Shown: piece by piece, positions 55,571 through 64,000 of the stretch
Position numbering within the stretch: the first letter of the stretch is position 1
How the letters are laid out: every line of letters starts with the position of its first letter
Source: Megaustenia siamemsis
Lineage: Eukaryota; Mollusca; Gastropoda; Stylommatophora; Ariophantidae
Assembly (NCBI GenBank): GCA_032433765.1
Contig: JAVIAB010000047.1
Span: 13,844,107-13,908,106 of the forward strand
Reading direction: 5' to 3'
DNA length: 64,000 nt
Notes under the pieces: model-generated
Seen by the model: only the letters and a program-made list of their open reading frames with translations
Databases searched by the model: none
What the model was told of the DNA's origin: nothing
Translations under genes and position numbers: made by a program

Positions 55571-55904
55571 CGACCCAAGTGTCATTGCGTCTGCGTGTAT
55601 ATAGCTTTTTTTCTGACTCGGCTCCTGCTGACGTGTTTAAATGATTTGCGCGACAGAGTAGTTGTGAAATAATGTGCTGCTATTCCCCGTTGTAGTTATG
55701 TTTACTTCTGACGAACGGATGGGCTGTGAACTTTATCGAAATTACAGTGCAATATTATTAATTCTTCTTGTGACGATGTGGTTTACCTACCATCGGTAGA
55801 CCAACATGTGCTCGCGGTTAGACAGGCTAACACCTATTTAGACAACAATGGCGTCTTCTGGGAATGTCCATCCCGAATGTACAAAGTCTGTGACGGTAGA
55901 TGGG

Positions 55905-56085
55905 GCGGCAGAATCAGAAATGATCAACGGCCCAGAAAGTGAAATCAGCAAAGTGTGTGGTACACAAGAGGCATTTCAGAGCATGAAAGACGAATATGAC
56001 TGACCACCGTGAAAGATATTGAACCATCATTACGTACTATTCCAAAGAAAGCCATGGAGAGAAATTCGAACTTATGTCAGAAGAA
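55905..56085 (+). mobile_element. Unclassified repeat matching the 5' part of the mariner-resident insertion
   Basis: gcaaagtgtgtggtacacaa, cgaatatgactgaccaccgt and ccatggagagaaattcg match the reverse complement of 30965-31122. Confidence 0.72.
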
Positions 56086-56167
56086 AGATCTATGAATATG
56101 TACGTGGAATGTTAGGACTCTACCAATAAGGAAAATTTGAAAATTTTATTTTAGAAGCAGAACGATT

Positions 56168-56751
56168 TTAAGTACCGGGCCTACTGGCATAGTTGATCAT
56201 GTCTCTCCACAACTTTCGATCTCGGCAGCTATTTATCATTTCTGTTGTTGACCATCTGCCAAACCATTCTCTTAAGCTGTCTGTTATTTTTTCTCTTTGC
56301 TTCCCTCTATCTCTTCGTCCCTCGATTTTTCCAGTTGTTACAATATATTCCAGTTGTTCTCTTCTCATTACATGGCCAAAAAATGATGATTGTTTCTTCC
56401 TAATATTGGAAATCAACTCTCTTTTTGCTTTGACCTCTCTCAGAACCTCCTCATTACTCTTCTCAGCTGTCCACGGTACTCTCAACATTCTTCTGTAAAA
56501 CCACATTTCTACCGACTCCACTGATTTTCTTGTCTGTTGTCCTATTGTCCATGACTCGCATCCATATGTTAAGACTGGCTCTACGTAATATTTAAGAACT
56601 CTTTTTCTTGCTTCTATTGTCAAAAATGGATTGCATAGTATTTTCCTCATTCTTGGAAAGCTGCTTTTGCCTGAGCCATTCTGTATCTCACCTCTTTTGT
56701 ACATCTTCCGTCTGAGGTTAACAAAGTTCCCAAATATTTAAATTCCTTTAT
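56168..56751 (-). pseudogene. LINE-C, best-preserved C-terminal ORF, 9-bp TSD
   Basis: A 178-residue open frame covers the C-terminal third of a LINE pol: PFLTIEARKRVLKYYVEPVL, TYGCESWTIGQQTRKS, MWFYRRMLRVPWTAEKSNEE, NIRKKQSSFFGHVMRREQLE and RRDRGKQREKITDSLREW. This part lies downstream of the RT catalytic core. The perfect TSD agaacgatt is at 56159-56167 and 56752-56760. The usual GAT tail is missing. Confidence 0.92.
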
Positions 56752-56999
56752 AGAACGATTACTGGTTTAGATATTTTAGGCATATCAGAGACAAAAGTAT
56801 GGAAAGAATGTAGGTAAATAAAGGACGAAAAATATTATCATCTGTCTTATTATCATTCAAGCCTGTTCGTTGTTGTGATAGTATTATCTTATCATCTTTT
56901 CATATTATATCAAAGGAAGCAGATTTTTTGTAAAGATCGCGTGTCACTTTTCTTTACGCTTCACTTTATGCACTGGCTTCATTTAAGATTTATTTCTTA

Positions 57000-57305
57000 A
57001 TTTTTTTAACGTGCTACTTTACTTTTATATTATTAATTTTTAAAGTGTTGCATTACTGTATAGTGTTATTCCATTTGTTTAAAATACTTCTTCTCTTTTA
57101 GTGTTGTTTTATTTAATATTTTAAATTACTGCATTACTTTTAGTGTTATTTTATTAAAGTTTTTAAAGTGCTACTTTACATTTAGTGTTATTTTATTTCA
57201 CGTTTTTAAAGTGCTACTTTACATTTAGTGTTATTTTATTTATTAAAGTTTTTAAAGTGTTAATTTAATTTTAGTGTTATTTCTTTAAAGCTTTTAAAGT
57301 ATAGT
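57000..57305. repeat. Diverged AT-rich tandem repeat of roughly 45-50 bp
   Basis: Repeated blocks of tttttaaagtgctacttta and tttagtgttattttattt, about six units, old at the left and better conserved from about 57170 to 57280. Confidence 0.88.
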
Positions 57306-57510
57306 TACCTTTAGACTTCATATCATAATTTGTGTTAGATGTTAGTGACCATCATAGTATTCTGCTCGTTCAGTTTCGTTGTTTGCTATATTGTCATGGC
57401 CTCTGAATTGCAGAAATACCTATTTTACCTGAATACACTTTCCATTTATGTGATTCATATTGCAGGGAATACTGTTAATTCTTATTTTTTGGACCTAAAC
57501 TCTTTCAGTA

Positions 57511-57771
57511 AAAAAAAAAGTAAAGTACCCCCGTCACGCCAAGTGGCGTATAGGGAAATATGGTGTTAGTGACCCTATATTTTACAGACCTTCAGCACAT
57601 GATTTTTGGGGTAATGTGGTCGGTATTACGCCGGTGCTGCTTTACTTTCCCAGAAAAAAATCCGGTACCCATTTAAGGCTGGGTGAACCCGGAAGTCGTC
57701 GGTTGGGATCGAACCCTACCCCTTGTCCGTTGTAGTCCAGTTCACTAACCACTGAGCTATCGCGGCTCCCT
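57511..57771 (-). mobile_element. SINE-1, full length, 13-bp TSD
   Basis: The complete element lies between perfect TSDs aactctttcagta at 57498-57510 and 57772-57784. It is one of the best-preserved copies. Confidence 0.94.
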
Positions 57772-57789
57772 AACTCTTTCAGTACTTAA

Positions 57790-58395
57790 GCTTTTTATCA
57801 ATGCAACGGAAGAGATTTCAGAGACAAAATTTTGTATGGTTTCACCCTTCATATTTATATTTCTCTAACATATAACATATAATATATGCAGTTGTTGATA
57901 ATTGAACAAGGTATTAGATTTCACCAATATTATGATGATACAAGACATGTAAAAAAAAATATAGTTTAATGACGGCTCACATTAATCAAATTGAGAGTGA
58001 CGTACAGTGCGTCGAAACGTATGGAAAAAGTTAAGTCGTTCGAGCCATACACACTAGACGATCATACCTTAGCGACCATATCTATAAGATAAGCAAAATT
58101 ATATTTAAATTAATGTAATTTTGTAGGCCCTTTGATTGAGATTGTTGTTCTTTTAGTGTTGTTCGGTTGGTTTTCCCTACTAGGCTACCGAGGCAACCCT
58201 ACCGAGATAGAACAAGTGTAGTTTTTTTGTGCCGAATATGTTGCAAGTTTTAGAGTTCAATCCAGCAGGAGGTCGACGCATGGGAGTCATGATCGAGGCA
58301 GACCCACCTCCCTTAGAGTATCAAGAAGCTTAAGGGCCGAAACATTTGCTCGACGCGGGACTACTTCTGATGATCAGATTGCCTCCTGTTGTGTA
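57790..58395. other. No firm feature
   Basis: 58160-58390 has tRNA-SINE flavour (gtgccgaatatgttgcaagt, gagttcaatccagc) but no convincing paired boxes. Confidence 0.45.
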
Positions 58396-58637
58396 AGTAA
58401 AAAAAAGTACTCCCGTCATGCCAAGTGGCGTATAGGGAATATGGTGTTAGCGACCATAAATATTACAGACCTTCGGTACATGGTTTTTTGGGGTAATGTG
58501 GTCGATATTACGCCCATGCCGCTTTACTTTCCAAGAAAAAAATCAAGTACACATTAAAGGTTGGGTGAACCGGAAGCTGTCGGTTGGGATCGAACCCTAC
58601 CTCTTGTCCTTTGTAGTCCAGTTCACTAACCACTGAT
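58396..58637 (-). mobile_element. SINE-1, slightly 5'-truncated
   Basis: The tail aaaaaaagtactcccgtc and the body are present. The head stops near ttcactaaccactgatctg, losing the tip of the A box. No TSD was read. Confidence 0.87.
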
Positions 58638-58639
58638 CT

Positions 58640-59604
58640 GTATAAAGAGAATCCACTTATTATTATTGTTCTTGAGTCTGGCGTCCAGTAATGACATTGG
58701 TAGCATGACGTTGCGATGACGGTTGTGTCGTAGAGTGCCGGTTTCCCCCTCTTGTGTTATTTCTAGAGGCTGGCCGATTTGACGTTTATCTAAATATAGA
58801 TCAAGATGCTGCCAACATGCCATTAGTCGTTGAGACTTAACACTTGAAGCATGACAAGGTGTTAACAGCGTGAGATCATAGACAAGGAGCTTACATCAGG
58901 GCTTAGCTGTTTTATCGGCAAATGTGGCCCTCATTAGGAATTGTGTGAATGTGTTTGTGTGTGCACGTTAAGGATATATGTGTTTCAGGGGAAATAGAAG
59001 AGTTAAAGTGCAAGAGCAAGACTGAAAGAGATTAACGGAGAAAGCTGGAGATGGAGATGATGCTGGATAGAAAAGGAACGGGAGGTAAGCAGCGAGGGGG
59101 TGGTGGGCGCAAAGATTAGAGTGAGATGAAATGTGATAGAGGAACGAAAGAGGAAAGGGGGTGATACAGAATAAAAAATAATAAATGGATAATAGATAAC
59201 AAGAGAGACAAGAGGTAAAAACTGAGAGAGAGAGAGAGAGTGTGTGTGTGTGTGTGTGTTGAGAAGCTTTGAGGACGTTTTGTCGTATTATATATGTTGT
59301 TGGCTTCCATATTTTTCAACAACCAATGACACAGTTTTGAAAGGCCACTTGACCATTATCACCACCGGCTACCATAGAGCCCCAGAAAAACGCGGTTTGA
59401 AGGTGAGACAGATAAAGTGAAGAAGACAGACAGAGATGAGATCATGTGAAGGAGTGAAAGACAGGGAGATAGATAAGGAATAAGAATATGTTTGTGTAAG
59501 AGAAAATTATCAAAGAAAGACTAAGTGACAGAAAATGATAGAAAAGTAGAAAAAAATTTAGAGAAAGGAAGACAAACTATCTTATGGGCACTTGTTTCCT
59601 ATTA
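58640..59604. other. Purine-rich unrecognised sequence
   Basis: GA-rich stretches and a GA/GT microsatellite (59226-59260). No gene or repeat family identified. Confidence 0.55.
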
Positions 59605-59800
59605 CCTGGGGTCTCCCGGAGGGACATACAGTACCGGAGAATAAAGCTCGCTTGTCCAGTGCAGTCGAAACGAAGTATTCGGGTCTGAATTTTTATATCA
59701 CCCACGAAGGAAAAAAATACTGTTGCGGGATTCGAACCCGTATTCTCCTAGTTCGGCAAATTATCGGTTCGCCACCCGCTCTCTTGAGAAAGAGGCTAAG
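59605..59800 (-). mobile_element. tRNA-headed SINE fragment, fourth head type
   Basis: On minus it reads gagagcgggtggcgaaccg and B box gggttcgaatcccg, then ttccttcgtgggtgatat. The body does not obviously match SINE-1. Confidence 0.62.
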
Positions 59801-59892
59801 AGAAATACAAGGATAAAAAAAGAGAGACACTCATATATATATATATATAGTGAGAGAGAGAGAGAGAGAGAAAGAAAGCGAGAGAGAGATAA

Positions 59893-60335
59893 TCTTTAGT
59901 TCTTAAATGTTATGTAGAGCCAGTCTTAACATATGGATGTGAATCATGGGCAATAGGACAACAAACAAGAAAATCACTGAAGTCTGTAGAAGTGTGGTTT
60001 TACAGAAAGAAGAATGTTCAGAATACCATGGACAGCTAAGAAGAGTAATGAAAACGTTCTGAAAAGGTCAAAGCAAAAAGAGAGCTAATTTCCAATATTA
60101 GGAAGAAACAATCATCATTTTTAGTCATGTAATAAGAAGAGAACAACTGGAATATATCGTAACAACTGGAACGAAGACATAGAGGGAAGCAAAGAGAAAA
60201 GTTACCAGACAGCTTAAGAGAATGGCTTGGCAAAAGGTCAACAACAGAAATGATAAATAACTGTCGAGATCGAAAGTTGTGGAGAGACATGATCACCTTC
60301 GCCAGCAGGCCCGGTACTTGATGGTGATGATATAT
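59893..60335 (+). pseudogene. LINE-C 3' fragment
   Basis: ttcttaaatgttatgtagag through ggcccggtacttgatggtga, with frameshifts in the YRRML and GHV regions. An AT/GA microsatellite follows the tail. Confidence 0.87.
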
Positions 60336-60754
60336 ATATATAGAGAGAGAGAGTAGTGAGAAAGAGAGAGAGAGAGATGAGAGAGATTTGAAGGACGGAA
60401 GAGTGTAATCAAATAGCTGTCATCTCATACAAGATCGGAGGATACATTTTTCCCAGTCGGAAGTGCCAATCACTGGCAGAGTTGTTGAAAAGTGGTGCTT
60501 GCTGTGCTCACATTGGGCAGTACGCTCTGTCGATGGGCCCTGGTTCCGCCTGCAAGAAGACACTACTTATCTTAATAATAGCTGGGAATGGCAGATTCAG
60601 CGAAATCGGAATTGGAGCAGACAGACGATAGACACATCTTATGTAGTCAGAAGAAAAATATCAACAACGGCCAAATTGGAATTTATTCGCGTGATTGGGT
60701 CTGGTAAAAGTACAACTGGCATATCAGATCTAATGAAGTTTATAAACAATTTAT

Positions 60755-61125
60755 TGGAGGCGAAGGCGCGCCCCACCCAGCACCAGAGCTGGAAGTCGTC
60801 AGTGACTCATAACTGATGGCTTGCGCCAGGATCGGTGAAACAGAACCATCCAGACCCTGCTACACCTCTCCGCGGTGCCTCCAGAAACAGACTAACCTGT
60901 CTAGTCTGGCCAAGCGAGCAGGGATCGAAGAGGGAAGACAAACCCGGTACTCAAAAATGTCGGCTGAAGTCGGATGTGTTGGGCCGAAAGGCGCAGATAT
61001 CACAGTGTTACACTGCAAACTTCAACACAACGTAACTACGTTCACTTAACGTCCTTTTAAGGGCGGATGACGAGGAGGAAGTCTACGGTTCGTATCCGCT
61101 AGAATACCTCAAATCATCGGGCGAC
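60755..61125 (+). mobile_element. Dispersed repeat Q copy
   Basis: Third copy, followed by catcatcatcatcatc instead of GCAA repeats. The open frame just upstream (60463-60816) has no recognisable domain. Confidence 0.78.
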
Positions 61126-61284
61126 CGCATCATCATCATCATCAAACAATTTATTTTGATTGCGTTTTGTGTCGGCTTTTTTTTAAAACAACTTTTATTT
61201 GAACACGTTGCTATTAATAGTTGGTGTAAAATGAACATAGCTCGATACTGACCATTAAGGTAAGTTGTCAATTAACAGATGCTG

Positions 61285-61480
61285 ATTTTTTTTCTGGCCA
61301 ATAATGCTCCGGGTTTTACCCACTCTATGATAAGGTGTACCAGAGATTTCTTTTTGAAAAGTAAAGGCCGCCAGGCGTAATACTGACCAGGCCATCAAAA
61401 AAGAAGAACATGCCATTGGTCATATAATAATATGGTCACTAACACCATATTTCTAATACGTCAATCAGAAGCATGGAGGG
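61285..61480 (+). mobile_element. SINE-1-like body fragment leading into the 35-bp array
   Basis: ccgggttttacccac, taaaggccgccaggcgtaat and atggtcactaacaccatat match the shared SINE body. It passes into agcatggagggaactttcac and then the array without a break. Confidence 0.75.
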
Positions 61481-62540
61481 AACTTTCACGTTAGTTATGA
61501 GCCAAGCGTGGATGGAACCTATATGTATTTTCAAAGCGTGAATGGAGCTTTAATTCGCTATAAAAGCGTGGATGGAACCTTTACTTCAAATAGAATCAAA
61601 TCGTGGAGGGAGCATTTACTTGAGTTTCTAACAAAGCGTGGAGGGAACCTTTACTTTAGTTGCAAACAAAGCGTGGAGGGAACCTTTATTTTAGGTGTTA
61701 ACAAAGCGTGGAGGGAACCTTTATTTTAGTTGCTAGCAAAGCGTGGAGGGAACCTTTACTTTAGTTGCTAACAAAGCGTGGAGGGAACCTTTATTATAGT
61801 TGCTAACAAAGCGTGGAGGGAACCTTTGTTTTAGTTGCTAACAAAGCGTGGAGGGAACCTTTATTTTAGTTGCTAACAAAGCACGGGGGAAACCTTTACT
61901 TTAGTTGCTAACAAAGCACGGGGGAAACCTTTACTTTAGTTGCTAACAAAGCACGGGGGAAACCTTTACTTTAGTTGTTAAGAAAGTGTGTAGGGAACCT
62001 ATACTTTAGCTGCTAACAATACGTGGAGACTACCTTTACTTCCGTTGCTAACAAAGCGTCGAGGGAACCTTTATTTTACTTCTTAACAAAGCGTGGATGG
62101 AACCTTTATTTTAGTTGCTAACAAAGCGTGGAGGGAACCTTTATTTTAGTTGCCAACAAAGTGTGGAGGGAACCTTTACTTTATTTTATTATCAAACCGT
62201 AAATGGAACTTTAATTCGCTATAAAAGTGCGGAGAGAACATTTACTTTAATTACCAACAAAGTGCGGAATGAACATTTACTTTAATTGCTAACAAAACGT
62301 GGAGGGAACATTTACTTTTGTTGCTAACAAAACGTGGAGGGAACATTTACTTTAGTTGCTAACAAAACGTGGAGGGAACATTTACTTTAGTTGCTAACAA
62401 AACGTGGAGGGAACATTTACTTTAGTTGCTAACAAAACGTGGAGGGAACATTTACTTTATTTTATTATCAAACCGTGAATGGATCTTTAATTCGCTATGA
62501 AAGTGCGGAGGGAACATTTACTTTAATTACCAACAAACAA
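61475..62540. repeat. 35-bp minisatellite, about 30 copies
   Basis: The unit is GCGTGGAGGGAACCTTTACT followed by ttagttgctaacaaa. Subtypes come in blocks: agcacgggggaaacc three times near 61880-61965, and aacgtggagggaacat in the right third. A variant with ttcgctataaaagtgcgg occurs near 61550, 62215 and 62490; the last two sit in a duplicated block of about 270 bp. The array starts directly at the 3' end of a SINE body whose tail has the same core. Confidence 0.95.
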
Positions 62541-62684
62541 CCGTAGTTAATGTGGTCTTATGGCTCTATATTTGAACAATACACAGAGAGAGAGAGATCT
62601 TTTTAGATACACGTCAATGCCGAACCCCCATGACAACATTAACAACTTAAATATAAGAGACCAAACCACCATTTTATACAAATA

Positions 62685-63145
62685 AAAATGTTCAACTCCA
62701 ATGTTAAGTCAGTCCTATTATATGGCTGTGAAACATGGAGAACAACAAAATTGATAATCATGAAGATACAGACTTTCATTAGTGGATGCTTACGCAGAAT
62801 AAAAGGATGGAAATGGCAGGACAAAATCACTAACATAGAAATATGGAAATGTGCCAGTCAAATACCAGTGGATAAAGAGATACAGCGAAGGCGATGGCGC
62901 TGGATAGGACACACACTGCGGAAGCCAACTGAGAGTATTACACAACAGGTCCATTTTTGGAATCTCCAGGGGGAAAGACAAAGAGGAAGACCAAATAATT
63001 CTTGGAGAAGACAGATAGAAGCAGAGATGAAGATGATGGGGAAGACATGGAATGATCGTAAAAGAATGGTAAGAAAGAGAACGACTTTGAAAGTGTTTGT
63101 TGAAGATCTATGCTCCACAGGGAGCTGAAAGGTAGAAGAAGAGGA
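62685..63145 (+). pseudogene. LINE-D, open 146-residue C-terminal ORF
   Basis: It encodes FNSNVKSVLLYGCETWRTTK, CLRRIKGWKWQDKITNIEIW, RRRWRWIGHTLRKPTESITQ, RQRGRPNNSWRRQIEAEMKM and VFVEDLCSTGS: the complete C-terminal region seen in many animal RTE/CR1-type elements. It lies downstream of the RT core and is 5'-truncated. The tail is gaagaagaggaagaaac. It is the best reference for the broken LINE-D copies here. Confidence 0.9.
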
Positions 63146-63149
63146 AGAA

Positions 63150-63390
63150 ACTACAATCTTCAGACTGAGAACCGGTCATGTGCCACTGAACAAGCACATC
63201 AATAGAATACAACGAACCCAAACTCCAGCACGTCCGCTCTGTTAAGACCCACATGAAACAGTAGAACATCACCGATTTGACTGTACAAAGTTGAATGGAT
63301 TCAGAGCAACTCTGTTTCCTCAAAGACATGATAAATGGAGCACTTTGTACGGAACTACAAGAGAACTCAGCAGTCATCATTTCAAGGCAT
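63150..63390 (+). pseudogene. LINE C-terminal zinc-knuckle fragment
   Basis: IFRLRTGHVPLNKHINRIQR, TQTPARPLC then PHETVEHHRFDCTKL: the RLRTGH plus C..C...H...C end of I-type LINEs. One stop interrupts it (taagacccacatg). Confidence 0.85.
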
Positions 63391-63561
63391 CGGGCATCAG
63401 CTCACAGACTTCTAGATTGATAACAACGTCCATCAAAAATACCACCAGACCCGCACGTTTAAAAAAGTTGATATCGCTGGAGTTTTAGTTTTGTTTCCAC
63501 CCCCCCCCCCCCCCCCGAATGTTAAAGTAAGAGTTGCTTTAAATAATAATAATTAGTGAAT

Positions 63562-63846
63562 TTCATTTCCTGCTACACGCATTCTGCTTTCATTTATTGC
63601 TTCGTTCCCACTCAATCGCATTTCCTGCCACACGCATTCTGCTTTCATTCATTTCTTCACTCCCACTCATTTGCATTTCCTGTCACACGCATTCTACTCT
63701 CATCCATTCCTTCTATCCCACTCTTTCGCATTTCCTACCACACGCATTCTGCTTTCATTCATTCATTCACTCCCACTCTTCTGCATTTCCTACCACACGC
63801 ATTCTACTCTCATCCATTCCTTCTCTCCCACTCTTTCGCATCTCCA
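63562..63846. repeat. 55-bp minisatellite, about 5 copies
   Basis: The unit is tttcctgccacacgcattct, then gctttcattcattccttc, then actcccactctttcgca. Copies alternate between gctttcattc and actctcatcc forms. Open frames across it are artefacts. Confidence 0.93.
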
Positions 63847-64000
63847 GACTACTTCACAGCAATGTGGATCTACCTTTTAACTTTTTCTTTAATCGACTTC
63901 CTGAAGTTACCAAATGTTTGCATTCTTTCCACAACACAGATTCTCTTCGGTTTTCTCCGAGGATAATTTTGTTTTCTTTCTCCCTTACAAAATCCCAAGT

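Noticed and set aside
60463..60816. 117-residue open frame as a gene
   Set aside because: No domain recognised, it runs into repeat Q, and it has no splice or conservation evidence.

Overview
The window looks like non-coding, repeat-dense animal DNA, probably from a mollusc and perhaps a gastropod. It is AT-rich, has no prokaryotic gene organisation, and is built from truncated non-LTR retrotransposons (LINEs), tRNA-headed SINEs, a mariner relic, hAT-type ends and many minisatellites. The phylum is inferred from this repeat style and one invertebrate-looking neuropeptide receptor exon. The species cannot be named from the sequence.

The only convincing host gene is one 540-bp internal exon (47841-48380, minus strand) of a class A GPCR of the neuromedin U / pyrokinin / capa receptor type. 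It has good splice sites at both ends. I found no exons for TM1-2 or TM6-7 in the window, so much of the DNA on either side is probably intronic. A 25-bp minisatellite begins about 30 bp from its acceptor, and a 3.5-kb hAT-like insertion lies about 35 bp from its donor.

Layout: 0-5 kb, LINE ends and a 69-bp array; 5-10 kb, LINE pieces and a GGAA microsatellite; 10-16.7 kb, LINE ends, a MITE-like inverted repeat and a LINE copy split by four insertions; 17-24 kb, LINE and SINE fragments; 24.2-26.2 kb, a 2-kb polypurine 22-bp array; 27.1-31.3 kb, 49-bp and 82-bp arrays and a mariner transposase pseudogene expanded by about 63 copies of a 27-bp repeat; 32-44 kb, tetranucleotide and 34-bp arrays with LINE/SINE copies; 44.25-47.8 kb, a hAT-like element containing an RNase H-bearing LINE; 47.8-48.7 kb, the receptor exon and its intronic minisatellite; 49-54 kb, SINE copies; 54.2-55.6 kb, two abutting minisatellites; 56-61 kb, LINE/SINE copies; 61.5-62.5 kb, a 35-bp array; 62.7-63.9 kb, LINE ends and a 55-bp array.

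Most long open frames are artefacts: repeat units of 27 or 69 bp keep several frames open, and polypurine DNA rarely makes stops. I see no new multigene system. The best observations concern how transposon ends become tandem repeats, nested insertions with hand-read target-site duplications (TSDs), and several SINE heads sharing one body. Family labels such as LINE-A and SINE-1 are mine, used only to cross-reference copies.
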